Source: an uncultured Lachnospiraceae bacterium (lineage in GTDB: Bacteria; Bacillota; Clostridia; Lachnospirales; Lachnospiraceae). From it: a DNA stretch of 64,000 nt. This document shows, one piece after another, positions 52,426 to 61,245 of the stretch. The stretch is taken from contig CANCYO010000003.1 of NCBI GenBank assembly GCA_947382415.1, positions 62,001 to 126,000 of the forward strand, given 5' to 3'. Position 1 is the first letter of the stretch, and each line of letters opens with the position of its first letter. The notes below the pieces were generated by a model, which was given only the letters and a program-made list of their open reading frames with translations, was not told where the DNA came from and did not search any database. The position numbers and the translations under genes are program-made.

Positions 52426-53448
52426 TCACACTTCCCGGTATATCTCATCCAGTTTACTCTGCAGGGTCTTTAAAGTACCTACGACCTTGTCATAATCCAT
52501 TCGCTTGGGTCCGACAATGCCTATAGTACCCTTCATGCCTTCTCCCAATTCATAAGTGGCTGTCACCACGCTGCAGTCCCGCATACTCTTCACCGGAGTC
52601 TCGTCTCCGATATAGACCTGAATTCCGGAACTGTCCTCCTCGGCCAACGTATTCTGAAGGAGATTGCTCAATAGCTGCTTTTCCTCAAAAGTTGTGATCA
52701 ACTCGCTGGCCTTCTGCTGATCGGCAAGCTCCGGGTAACGGAAAATATTGTTGGTTCCGCTGGTATAAATCTCCAGATCTTCCTCGGCCTTGATGGCCTC
52801 CGCCACCGCGTCGATCACCTCGCTCACGATAGCGCTGTGAATCCCTGCCTGCTGCTTCATTGCCGCTATCATCCCCAGATTGATCTCCTGCATGGACATT
52901 CCGGTCAGATTGGTATTCAACAGAATATTCAGCTTCAGCAGGGTCTCGTCAGACAGCTCCTCTCTCACGGTAAGAATGTTATTTTTAATCACATTCCCCT
53001 CCGCCACTATGACTGCCAGAAGCTGCCCTTCATCAACGCGGGAGAGCTGAATGAATTTTACCTTGCTGCCGTGGGTCTGGGGCGCGGATATCAACGTGGC
53101 GTACTGCGTATTCTGAGCCAGCACTCTGGCCACCTGCTGCAGCATCTGTTCCATCTTATCCTGACGCTCCAATAACATTTCTTTCATCTCCACCACTTCG
53201 CGCTCCCGCGCCTCCATCATGGTGTCAACATAAAAGCGATAGCCCTTATCAGAGGGAATGCGTCCCGCAGAAGTATGGGGCTGTAGAATATATCCCATCT
53301 CTTCCAGATCGGCCATCTCATTTCGGATCGTCGCAGAGCTCAGATTTAAATCAGTGTACTTGGAAATGGTTCTGCTGCCCACCGGTTCGCCTGTCTCCAG
53401 GTAATTCCGGATGATAGCCTGCAAAATTTTTGCCTTTCTCTCGTCCAC
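52426..53448 (-). CDS. hrcA: Heat-inducible transcription repressor HrcA
   Basis: This 340-residue repressor binds the CIRCE operator and shuts the chaperone operon off until misfolded protein titrates GroEL. It has an N-terminal winged-helix domain (DERKAKILQAIIRNYLETGEPVGSRTIS, LSSATIRNEMADLEEMGYI) and the HrcA C-terminal GAF-like region ending VKSMRDCSVVTATYELGEGMKGTIGIVGPKRMDY. The start is a GTG at 53448; upstream GGAG is about 12 bases away. First gene of the operon, autoregulated through the CIRCE at 53514-53540. Confidence 0.97.
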   Translation of the reverse strand: MDERKAKILQAIIRNYLETGEPVGSRTISKYTDLNLSSATIRNEMADLEEMGYILQPHTSAGRIPSDKGYRFYVDTMMEAREREVVEMKEMLLERQDKMEQMLQQVARVLAQNTQYATLISAPQTHGSKVKFIQLSRVDEGQLLAVIVAEGNVIKNNILTVREELSDETLLKLNILLNTNLTGMSMQEINLGMIAAMKQQAGIHSAIVSEVIDAVAEAIKAEEDLEIYTSGTNNIFRYPELADQQKASELITTFEEKQLLSNLLQNTLAEEDSSGIQVYIGDETPVKSMRDCSVVTATYELGEGMKGTIGIVGPKRMDYDKVVGTLKTLQSKLDEIYREV

Positions 53449-53513
53449 TGTATCTGCTCACTCCTCTCTGCCAATCTCCTGTCAACGGGTCGCTGCCCGC
53501 TGCGGCTTGTTTG

Positions 53514-53540
53514 TTAGCACTCGTTCAAAGGGAGTGCTAA
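53514..53540. promoter_or_regulatory. CIRCE operator
   Basis: TTAGCACTC and GAGTGCTAA are separated by 9 bases, a perfect match to the CIRCE consensus. It lies about 65 bases before hrcA and just downstream of the promoter, so HrcA binding would block transcription start. Confidence 0.98.
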
Positions 53541-53554
53541 CGCCTTCTTTACAT

Positions 53555-53583
53555 AAGATAGCACCACAACTATTTATTGTCAA
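53555..53583 (-). promoter_or_regulatory. Sigma-A promoter of the heat-shock operon
   Basis: On the minus strand a perfect TTGACA (53583-53578) and TATCTT (53560-53555) are 17 bases apart, directly upstream of the CIRCE. The transcript should start near 53548, inside or next to the operator. Confidence 0.9.
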
Positions 53584-53635
53584 CAGCTTTCACGGAAAAA
53601 AGTATAAAGAAATTATAAAAAAGAAAATATGAATT

Positions 53636-53688
53636 TGAATAAAAAGACCACGGAAACCTGCTGCAACTACAGCCTGAATCCGTGGTCT
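53636..53688 (-). terminator. Intrinsic terminator after the DUF6465 gene
   Basis: On the minus strand a 10-base perfect stem (AGACCACGGA / TCCGTGGTCT) with a loop that itself can pair (CTG...CAG) is followed by TTTTTATTC. It begins about 40 bases after the stop of the DUF6465 gene and insulates the heat-shock operon. Confidence 0.88.
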
Positions 53689-53727
53689 GACAAGACGATA
53701 TGTCTATTGAATTATACCGGTCTGAAA

Positions 53728-54219
53728 CTAGACGGCGAAGCTGCCTGTGAACTCCTTGTTCATCACATAATAAACGGTCTGCTCCTCAGGCTTAACATAA
53801 AGCTCAATACTGGTCAGATCAGCGAGATCGCCATTGAGATCATATGTCCACACATCCTTTGCAATCTTAACCAGATCCTCCTGAGTGTAGGACTTGCCGG
53901 AAAACTGCACATGTACCTCACTCTTGATCTCAGCCTTCTTTGCCGCAGGCTTTGTCTCTTTCTTGGCAGGCGCCTTCTTTGCCGGAGCCTTCTTTACGGT
54001 CTCTTTCTTAGCAGTCTCCTTTTTAACGGTTTCTTTCTTAACTGCTGCAGGCTTCTCAGCCTTAACTTCTGTCTTTTCTGCAGGAGCCTCTGCTTTCTTC
54101 GTCTCTGCCTTAACTTCTGTCTTCACTTCTGCGGGGGTCTCTGTCTTTTTTGCCTCAGCCTTAGGCGTGGTCGCTGCAGATGCCACTGCAACGGGCTTTA
54201 CAGTCTTCTTTGCTGCCAT
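53728..54219 (-). CDS. DUF6465-family protein with Lys/Ala/Glu-rich tail
   Basis: A 163-residue protein. About the first 100 residues are low-complexity Lys, Ala, Glu, Pro and Thr, including KKAPAKKAPAKKETKPAAKK, similar to histone H1-type or HU-tail sequences. The remaining 60 residues form a small conserved domain (EVHVQFSGKSYTQEDLVKIA ... VYYVMNKEF) that I associate with DUF6465, a clostridial family of unknown function. Nucleic acid binding by the basic tail is plausible but unproven. The ATG at 54219 has AAGGGAG 7 bases upstream; a 35-residue extension upstream is rejected. It has its own promoter and terminator. Confidence 0.85.
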   Translation of the reverse strand: MAAKKTVKPVAVASAATTPKAEAKKTETPAEVKTEVKAETKKAEAPAEKTEVKAEKPAAVKKETVKKETAKKETVKKAPAKKAPAKKETKPAAKKAEIKSEVHVQFSGKSYTQEDLVKIAKDVWTYDLNGDLADLTSIELYVKPEEQTVYYVMNKEFTGSFAV

Positions 54220-54324
54220 AACACGTCTCCCTTCTGAATCCTCTGCGGATTTCCTCTCTATCTCATACTCATTACAAGTCCCCGAGATATACAAATAATA
54301 TTTAAAAATAACCTGACAAGACAC

Positions 54325-54353
54325 AGTTTATCTCTTTTAACTACACTTGTCAA
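54325..54353 (-). promoter_or_regulatory. Promoter of the DUF6465 gene
   Basis: On the minus strand a perfect TTGACA (54353-54348) and TAAACT (54330-54325) are 17 bases apart, about 100 bases before the ATG. Two imperfect direct repeats around TTTTTGTGA(C/T)AAATG lie just upstream at about 54356-54395. Confidence 0.75.
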
Positions 54354-54407
54354 CCGCATTTGTCACAAAAACGCACACATTTATCACAAAAATAGTATGC
54401 TTTTTGT

Positions 54408-55073
54408 CTAATACTGTGCATCGCCCGTGTAGGCGATGAGTGTTGCCTTCCTCACACCTTCCACTTTCAGTATCTCGCCAAGCGTCTGCTCGGGGTTTTT
54501 GCCCAGCACACAGGTCAGCTCCACTCTGCTGCCGTCTCCCGCTTTTGATTTTAATTTTCCCCTGCTCTGACGGATCAGCGCCGCCACATTTTCCTCTGCG
54601 GATATTTCATAATCGGCCACCAGAAGATAACCGGTCCGTCCTCTTCCGATCCAGCGCATACACACAAAGATAAAGCAGATGACCACTGTGCCCAGAAACG
54701 CGATAAAGAACAGTCCTGCGCCGGCCGTCAGCCCGGCGGCGATACCAAGGAATAAAAATCCCACGTCCAGCGGGTCCTTCACCGCAGCTCTGAAACGGAC
54801 GATAGACAGCGCACCCACCATGCCTAACGAAAGTACAATATTAGAGGAAATAGTCATGATGATAAAAGCCACAGTCAGGGTAGTCATCAATATCAACAAA
54901 CCGAAATTTTCCGAGTATACCGCACCCTGATAAAAAAACTTATAGACGATATACAACAGAATCCCACACAAAAAAGCCGTGCTCAGAACAAGACATATAT
55001 ATTGAAGAGACAGGTTTTCCACCAATCCCATCTGATTGATGCTCTCTTTTAAAATACTTTTTAATGTATTCAT
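54408..55073 (-). CDS. DUF4956 membrane protein
   Basis: A 221-residue protein with four membrane segments between about residues 22 and 145 and a cytoplasmic C-terminal domain. The conserved SNIVLSLGMVGALSIVRFRAAVKDP at the third segment is the hallmark of DUF4956. The tail (about 150-221) resembles a small regulatory domain found after the membrane part in this family. It lies immediately after the VTC-domain gene and CotH, a grouping known from other Firmicutes; function is not established. The ATG at 55073 has GGAG 5 bases upstream. Confidence 0.9.
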   Translation of the reverse strand: MNTLKSILKESINQMGLVENLSLQYICLVLSTAFLCGILLYIVYKFFYQGAVYSENFGLLILMTTLTVAFIIMTISSNIVLSLGMVGALSIVRFRAAVKDPLDVGFLFLGIAAGLTAGAGLFFIAFLGTVVICFIFVCMRWIGRGRTGYLLVADYEISAEENVAALIRQSRGKLKSKAGDGSRVELTCVLGKNPEQTLGEILKVEGVRKATLIAYTGDAQY

Positions 55074-55110
55074 ACACTCTCCGTTTCCGCACCCCAAAGA
55101 GGCGCTGCTC

Positions 55111-55809
55111 TCAATATCCTCTCGCGGCATTCTGTGCTTCCACACAGGCCACATATTTGGACACCGCTGACTGTATCGGCCCCACGGACGATAAGATATC
55201 GCTGATATGCCCCGGCAGATATTCATTGTATTTTACTTCCAGCACCACACGGTCAATATAAGTGTTGGACAGGTATCTCTCGTGACTCAGACAATTCTCT
55301 ACGGGTCCCCATGCAATCTCCTTGTCAAACGTGACGCGCAGATCCGACAGCGGCAGCACATAAGCCTCCCGCACATAATCCACGGTCACCACCGGAGCAA
55401 AGCCCTCCGTCTCAATACCGATCTGAAGCCTGCGCAAGAGCGAATCCCGCCCTGTGATCTCTGCCGCCGAAGCGTTAAGCAGCAGATCCGTCTCTTCCTT
55501 TGTCAGCATCTGCCCGCGCTTTGCGATCCGTGTCCCCGTCTTCTCCTTGCATTCCAGCCTGCATTTCGACGAATCTCCGTCATAAAATCGGATGCGGTAC
55601 TTTTTCCGGTCGTGTACGCCGTTTTGCTTCTCCCGCAGCGCCCGTCTGTCCGGTGTGTCAAAATACACGCTCCGGATGAAATACTCCCCGGATTCTCCGG
55701 CATGTTCATCCGGCCGCATCACCCATTTCAATCTTCCCTGCAGCAGCACATACTGAACGGGTGTGAGCACATACTTTAATTCATGTCTGCTACCGCTTCT
55801 GTTCCACAT
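55111..55809 (-). CDS. VTC-domain polyphosphate polymerase-like protein
   Basis: This 232-residue protein is a single VTC tunnel domain. The basic and acidic residues lining the tunnel are present: RHELKYVL, SVYFDTPD, KYRIRFYDGD, CRLECKEKTG, VTVDYVREAYV, VVLEVKYN and the final SAVSKYVACVE. In yeast Vtc4 this domain makes polyphosphate from ATP. Bacterial copies next to CotH and DUF4956 may make polyphosphate or another nucleotide-derived product; this is inference. GAGG lies 5 bases before the ATG and the gene overlaps the CotH gene by 20 bases. Confidence 0.92.
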   Translation of the reverse strand: MWNRSGSRHELKYVLTPVQYVLLQGRLKWVMRPDEHAGESGEYFIRSVYFDTPDRRALREKQNGVHDRKKYRIRFYDGDSSKCRLECKEKTGTRIAKRGQMLTKEETDLLLNASAAEITGRDSLLRRLQIGIETEGFAPVVTVDYVREAYVLPLSDLRVTFDKEIAWGPVENCLSHERYLSNTYIDRVVLEVKYNEYLPGHISDILSSVGPIQSAVSKYVACVEAQNAARGY

Positions 55810-58141
55810 AAATTCCTCTTCTGAAATCTCTCACATAGACTCCGTCCGCCGACATCCTCGGAATCACAACGCTGTCCACCGGCTTCTCTGCCAGAGTCAA
55901 TGTCAGAGTCTCCCCTTCCTTCAGATTAAACCCAAAAGAAAACTGCCCCAGGCTCTCGGCACTGTGATTGTCCTCTCCCACAAGCCGCATGGTCTCACCC
56001 GGTTTCAGGAGCATCACCGGAAGCGCATACCGGTAAGGATCGTCGCCGTCGCTGAGATAATACCCCCTGGTACTCACTGTCTGTCCTGACAGGTTCACCA
56101 GCTCCACATAGTCCTCTTTTCCCCTGGCCGCCACTGCCTGAATACGAAGCTCCGGCTCCGGCGACTCGCTCATCACAAGTTCTACCTTCACCGCATCTCC
56201 GGTAATATTCTCACCCTGCAGCACCAGCTTTTCATTCCGGCAGGGCACACCGTCTACAAGCCAGTGATCAAATTCCTCATTGGGTCCCGGGCAGGGTTCC
56301 AGCGTAACCGGAAGCTCCTTCAGATAAGTCCCCGTAAAAACAGAATCCGCATAATACATCCCGTTTATCATTACCGGATAAGCGGCACTTCCTGACATGA
56401 CTGTCAGATTGTATCGCCTCGTATATCCGAACTTTTCTCCGATATCCTGAAACACATACTGGGGTCTCTCCACCGCAAAGCTCTTGATCTGCCCGATATT
56501 TTTCTCAACGGTCTCCATATTCAGCGGCTCATCCTCCAGAAGGACTCCCCCCACCAGCCCTTCCGTCTCAAGCATCCGGGCGATCTCCATTCTGTGGGAA
56601 GCGTGCAGGATGTCCGTCTGCTCTGCCACATGCTCCGCTCTCATGACGCCATTCATCAGATCCAGCGTATACGAGGCAAAAAATCTCCTGCAGTCCTCCC
56701 GCTGCATCAACGCCGCAAACAAGGGCGACTCTCCATTCAAAAGCTTGTCCAGCGTCATCTCATTCACCAGACAGCCGATGGTGTCATGATAGAACATCAA
56801 TCCGAAACCGTAATCCGCGTCATATAAAAGCATCCGGTAGCGGCCGTCAAAGACTCCGCCCTGACGATATCCCTGCTCCCCTGCCTCATACCGGTAGGTC
56901 TTCACATTTCCCCCCGGCCAGTCGTCATTTCCAACATAATTCTCTATGGCAAAATACCGCAGATAATTCTCTACATCCAGAAACTCGCACAACTTCCGGT
57001 AATTCTCCTCCCGGGTCATATCCAGTCCGGCAAGGAATTCATACTGAGCGTTAAATTCCTCCGCCTGCCGGATCTCCTCCGCGTCCGTCTCATCCGACGG
57101 AAGCTTTTTCGTGTCGCTCCCCTCAAGTACCACGAAGTTTCCGTCGTACTCCCCGTAACGATTCTCAAAATACTGCTCGTCATAATTGGTACAGAGCCAA
57201 TAGCTTCCGTAATAGAGTCCGTTGATATAGACACAGACAGGCCGGACATGCTGCGTGTCCTCAAATCCCGCCTCGTCCGCCAGACGGTTCACCAGCTCAT
57301 TGCGCACAAAACCATAACCGTAATCCTGCCCCGAATTTCTAAGCAGCAGACGCTTATGCTTTCCGCCCAGTGTGCCGTCCTCCAGAGAATACAGCGTGTC
57401 AAAAAAATTGCCGGAAAACCGGTTTTGCCCGTCATACTCCTTTCGGGCATAAAGCCTCAGAGACTTGTGTTCATGAAGTCTGGACGCGCCCCCTGCCACT
57501 CTCACGCCACCCTGCCGGGACAGAAGCCTCCCGCCGCCTGCGTCAAACAGCTCCAGCGTAACCTCCCGTTCCCACTCTCTGCCGCGCATGGTGTAATTGG
57601 CCTCCAGCCCGCTTCCCGGATGCACACCCGGATGTTCCTCCATATACGCGTCATACTTTGCTCCCGGTACCAGAATGCCCGCCTCATAGCCATACAGCCC
57701 CTCCGGGTCTCCCACGATGCTGAGCACCGGCATATCATACCTGTTTCCGATCTCACTGCCGCAAAAATATGTCCGGGTGATGGTCTCAGACTCTGTGCCG
57801 TCCTCATAATACGCCTTAAATCTCAGCACATAGACCTGTTCCTCCTCCCCGGCAGCTAAAAGTACGGGCTCCGTATATGCCTGTCCCACATCCGGTCCCG
57901 GCTCCGCACAGTCAAAGCTGTAATACACCCTTGTTCCCTTCGGCGCTGCGGCCCGTACCTCCGTATCCCTGTCATAAAAACCGCTCTCCGGGAGAACTGC
58001 AAAAGTCCCGGCGGCCTCTCCTTTGCCATCACCCCAAAAGCTCCCGCCCACGCCGCGCTCTGTCCACGCCACCGCAGCGGCGCAAACCACAAACAATGTC
58101 CCCATGACTGCGAGGAAAATACTCATTTTTCTGAATGTCAT
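55790..58141 (-). CDS. CotH-kinase family surface protein
   Basis: About 783 residues with an N-terminal membrane segment or signal (residues 6-25). A chitobiase-C-like beta domain (VRAAAPKGTRVYYSFDCAEP) comes first, then the CotH kinase core: RNELVNRLADEAGF, YYGSYWLCTNYDEQYFENRYG, NFVVLEGSD, LRYFAIENYVGNDDWPGGNVK and MLLYDADYGFGLMF, the last with the D-x-D metal site. A C-terminal lamin-tail-like domain (DYVELVNLSGQTVSTRGYYLSDGDD) follows. CotH proteins phosphorylate surface or spore-coat proteins. The ATG at 58141 is chosen, though GGAGG is only 2 bases away; a GTG at 58156 is the alternative. Confidence 0.9.
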   Translation of the reverse strand: MTFRKMSIFLAVMGTLFVVCAAAVAWTERGVGGSFWGDGKGEAAGTFAVLPESGFYDRDTEVRAAAPKGTRVYYSFDCAEPGPDVGQAYTEPVLLAAGEEEQVYVLRFKAYYEDGTESETITRTYFCGSEIGNRYDMPVLSIVGDPEGLYGYEAGILVPGAKYDAYMEEHPGVHPGSGLEANYTMRGREWEREVTLELFDAGGGRLLSRQGGVRVAGGASRLHEHKSLRLYARKEYDGQNRFSGNFFDTLYSLEDGTLGGKHKRLLLRNSGQDYGYGFVRNELVNRLADEAGFEDTQHVRPVCVYINGLYYGSYWLCTNYDEQYFENRYGEYDGNFVVLEGSDTKKLPSDETDAEEIRQAEEFNAQYEFLAGLDMTREENYRKLCEFLDVENYLRYFAIENYVGNDDWPGGNVKTYRYEAGEQGYRQGGVFDGRYRMLLYDADYGFGLMFYHDTIGCLVNEMTLDKLLNGESPLFAALMQREDCRRFFASYTLDLMNGVMRAEHVAEQTDILHASHRMEIARMLETEGLVGGVLLEDEPLNMETVEKNIGQIKSFAVERPQYVFQDIGEKFGYTRRYNLTVMSGSAAYPVMINGMYYADSVFTGTYLKELPVTLEPCPGPNEEFDHWLVDGVPCRNEKLVLQGENITGDAVKVELVMSESPEPELRIQAVAARGKEDYVELVNLSGQTVSTRGYYLSDGDDPYRYALPVMLLKPGETMRLVGEDNHSAESLGQFSFGFNLKEGETLTLTLAEKPVDSVVIPRMSADGVYVRDFRRGIYVEQKR

Positions 58142-58172
58142 TCCCTCCAAAAGCACTCCTCCGCCTCTATCT

Positions 58173-59024
58173 CTATGCCATCAATCCAAAGTATGCCAGT
58201 ACGATCAGTCCCAGCGCGATCCTGTACCAGCCGAATATCTTAAAGTCATGCTTCTTGATATAGCCCATCAGAAATCTCAGAACAAACAGTGACACCACAA
58301 AGGACACTGCCGTACCCAGCAAAAGCAATACCAGCTCCAACGACGTGAAGGCAAAACCGAATTTTACCACCTTCAACAGACTCGCGCCAAACATCACCGG
58401 AATCGCCAGAAAAAACGTGTACTCCGCCGCCACAGTGCGGGAAATTCCAAGCAGCAGAGCTCCGACAATGGTAGCGCCGGATCTGGAGGTCCCCGGAAAT
58501 ACCGCCGCGATCACCTGAAACACGCCGATCATCAGAGCCATCTGAAAGTTAAGGTCCGCCAGCTCATTTACCCTGGGACTGCGTCCCTTATTCCAGTTCT
58601 CGATCACGATAAAGGCCACGCCGAATACGATCAGCGCAATCGCCACACACACAGGATTATAGAACAGCGCATCCAGCACATCGTCAAACAAAATACCGAT
58701 GACCGCCGCAGGCACACAGGACACCAGAATCTTAAACCACAGCGTCATGATATCCATTTTGACAAAGGACATCAGACCGCTCTTTCCCTTCCGCTCCTTC
58801 CCGGTCAGGGCAAAGGGCCATATCTGATTCCAGAACAGTACCACCACCGCAAGGATCGCCCCCAACTGGATCACCACATCAAACATACCAAAAAAGTCCT
58901 CGCTGACACCCTGAAAGGGAATCAGTTCCTCAACCAGAATCAGATGTCCCGTGCTGCTGATGGGAAGCCACTCCGTGACGCCTTCCACAATACCATAAAT
59001 GATCGCCTTGATGATCTCAAACAT
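58173..59024 (-). CDS. uppP: Undecaprenyl-diphosphatase
   Basis: This 283-residue integral membrane enzyme (BacA/UppP) dephosphorylates undecaprenyl diphosphate so that the lipid carrier can be reused for peptidoglycan and surface glycan synthesis. Both catalytic signatures are present: GVTEWLPISSTGHLIL near the N-terminus and FPGTSRSGATIVGALLLG in the middle. About eight membrane segments. It also gives bacitracin resistance in other species when in excess. GGAG lies 5 bases before the ATG. Confidence 0.97.
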   Translation of the reverse strand: MFEIIKAIIYGIVEGVTEWLPISSTGHLILVEELIPFQGVSEDFFGMFDVVIQLGAILAVVVLFWNQIWPFALTGKERKGKSGLMSFVKMDIMTLWFKILVSCVPAAVIGILFDDVLDALFYNPVCVAIALIVFGVAFIVIENWNKGRSPRVNELADLNFQMALMIGVFQVIAAVFPGTSRSGATIVGALLLGISRTVAAEYTFFLAIPVMFGASLLKVVKFGFAFTSLELVLLLLGTAVSFVVSLFVLRFLMGYIKKHDFKIFGWYRIALGLIVLAYFGLMA

Positions 59025-59083
59025 AATTTCTCCATCCTGTTTTTAGTATTTATGCCTCTTGCAGACAACAGATAACCCACGTC

Positions 59084-59938
59084 CTATCTCTCCAGATAAC
59101 GCATCAGTTCCTCATACCGCGCTGAGGCGTCCGCATATCCTTCCTCATAGAGCGCCCGCATCCTCTCCTTATCCCGCTCGATACGCCGCACCCTGCTGAG
59201 CTTCTGAGGACGAATGACAAATATCTGTCCCTTGTTCTCAAGCCTCTGAATATAATCCAGACACTCATTATATACAATGTGACGGTTTGCCATAAGCTCC
59301 GCTACTTTAGGATATTTTGCGTAACGCACTTTTATGAGCGACAACTGAGCCGCATCTATGGGCTTGCGTCTGAAACCTGTCTCCTTTGTCATGATCACCA
59401 CATTCTTGCGGTAACCGTCCAGCACCGCCTTCTGAATGGGTATGGAATCGCTGAGCCCACCGTCCAGATAAGGCCTGCCGTCGATCATTACCGTCCGGGC
59501 TACCAGCGGCAGGGACGCGGATGCCCGCACTTTGTCAATGTCTTTTTTCATATCCCGCAGTCTCAGATACTCCGCCTTCCCGGTCTGCAGATTGGTAACC
59601 ACGCTGTAAGCCTTTCCCTCATAACGCTTGAAAGCCTCATGGTCAAACGGATACAGATAATCGGGAATGGTGTGATAGCACATGTTCACATTCAGCAGAT
59701 CCCCGGTAAACAGCAAACTCTCCAGACTGCAATAATGCTTGCTGTCCAGATAATCAATGCTCACATCTCTGGTTCTTCCCCGCTGCCCGGACAGATAATT
59801 ACACATATTGCCCGCCCCTGCGGACACTCCGTAGACACTGGAGAATTCCAGCCCTTTATCCATAAACAGATCAAGTACGCCGGCAGTATAAATTCCCTTC
59901 ATACCGCCGCCCTCCAAAACTAATCCAGCATGATACAT
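59084..59938 (-). CDS. Patatin-like phospholipase family protein
   Basis: A 284-residue cytoplasmic hydrolase of the patatin / RssA-like group. The oxyanion loop GGGMKG is at residues 10-15, the nucleophile Ser39 in YGVSAGAG (G-x-S-x-G), and the catalytic Asp in YLDGGLSDSIP (DGG). It probably hydrolyses acyl esters of lipids; the physiological substrate is not known. GGAGG lies 6 bases before the ATG. The neighbouring aminotransferase gene is only 18 bases upstream, but the two functions have no evident link. Confidence 0.9.
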   Translation of the reverse strand: MYHAGLVLEGGGMKGIYTAGVLDLFMDKGLEFSSVYGVSAGAGNMCNYLSGQRGRTRDVSIDYLDSKHYCSLESLLFTGDLLNVNMCYHTIPDYLYPFDHEAFKRYEGKAYSVVTNLQTGKAEYLRLRDMKKDIDKVRASASLPLVARTVMIDGRPYLDGGLSDSIPIQKAVLDGYRKNVVIMTKETGFRRKPIDAAQLSLIKVRYAKYPKVAELMANRHIVYNECLDYIQRLENKGQIFVIRPQKLSRVRRIERDKERMRALYEEGYADASARYEELMRYLER

Positions 59939-59956
59939 AACTTACCTCCATACCCG

Positions 59957-61150
59957 TCACCGATCGGGATATTCTGTCTCCACAAATCTTCTGAGCACCG
60001 CCAGAGACCGCTCCACCTTCTCCGTGTCAATGCAGTAGGCCATGCGGAAATATCCCGGCGCCCCGAACGTATCACCGGGCACCAGAATCAGATCATATTT
60101 CAGCGCTTTCTGACAAAACAGCACAGAGTCTTCCTCCAGCGCTCTGGGGAAAATATAGAAAGTACCGCCCGGCTTTACACAGGTAAAGCCCAGCTTTAGC
60201 AGTTCCTCGTAAATCAGGTTCATATTCGTCTCGTAGACGCCAAGATCCGCGGTCTGCTCCAGCACCTGAGCCACCGCAAGCTGAATGATGGAGGGCGGGC
60301 AGTTATGCCCGATCCCTCTGGATATCTGTCCGCACATATTCACCATGGTCTCCGCGTCCGGACAGGCAGGATTTACCGCCACATAACCGATGCGTTCCCC
60401 GGGAAGGGACAGCGACTTGGAGAAGGAGTAGCACATAATACTGTTTTCATAAAAGCGGGACACACAGGGAGCGTCCGCATCCGCAAACAGAATCTCCCGA
60501 TACGGTTCGTCGGATATCAGATAGATCTCATGCCCGTACTGCTTTGATTTTGCCCGCAGAATATCCGTCAATTTCTGAATGGTCTCCGTAGAATACACAA
60601 TGCCGGAGGGATTGTTGGGCGTGTTGACAAGCACAGCCTTCACCTTCTCTGTGAGCATTTCCTCAAATGCCTTAAAATTAATCTGGAATGTGTCCGTATC
60701 GGGGGGCACCACTCCAAGCACCGCTCCCGACAGATTCACATAAGGCCCATACTCCGGAAAATATGGCGCAAAGGTAAGAATCTCATCCCCCGGTTCCGTC
60801 ACCAGACGAAAAGCGTGAGCCAATGCACCTGCCGCGCCGGACGCCATAAAAATATGCTCCCTGCGGTATGGAATACCGAATCGTTTTTCAAGAGACGCCG
60901 CCACGGCCTCCCGCACGGAAGTGATTCCCAAACTCGGACTGTAACCGTGAAGCTCCATGGGATTTTGCTCCGACAGCATCCGTATCATGGCATCCGTAAA
61001 TTCCTGCGGCGCAGGTACGGAGGGGTTTCCCAGACTGTAATCGAACACATTCTCGTAACCAATCTCCTGTCCTCTGGCTGTGGCAAACTCGGAGAGCTGC
61101 CGGATCACCGATTTTGCAGACAACATATCTATATACTTCTGTACTAACAT
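59957..61150 (-). CDS. PLP-dependent aminotransferase, class I/II
   Basis: A 397-residue fold-type I enzyme of the aspartate aminotransferase family. Visible are YSLGNPSVPAPQEF, NTPNNPSG (substrate-binding Asn-Pro), LISDEPYREILF and SFSKSLSLPGERIGY with the PLP-binding lysine. It transfers an amino group between an amino acid and a 2-oxo acid; the exact substrate cannot be read from sequence. AAGGAG lies 8 bases before the ATG. Confidence 0.9.
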   Translation of the reverse strand: MLVQKYIDMLSAKSVIRQLSEFATARGQEIGYENVFDYSLGNPSVPAPQEFTDAMIRMLSEQNPMELHGYSPSLGITSVREAVAASLEKRFGIPYRREHIFMASGAAGALAHAFRLVTEPGDEILTFAPYFPEYGPYVNLSGAVLGVVPPDTDTFQINFKAFEEMLTEKVKAVLVNTPNNPSGIVYSTETIQKLTDILRAKSKQYGHEIYLISDEPYREILFADADAPCVSRFYENSIMCYSFSKSLSLPGERIGYVAVNPACPDAETMVNMCGQISRGIGHNCPPSIIQLAVAQVLEQTADLGVYETNMNLIYEELLKLGFTCVKPGGTFYIFPRALEEDSVLFCQKALKYDLILVPGDTFGAPGYFRMAYCIDTEKVERSLAVLRRFVETEYPDR

Positions 61151-61245
61151 ATCCTATGCTCCTTCTGTTTTTCCTGTAACGATGGCTGTTCCCCGAACGG
61201 CAGGCATTGCTCCACACGCGGCAGTCACTGCTCCCCATGCTGCAA

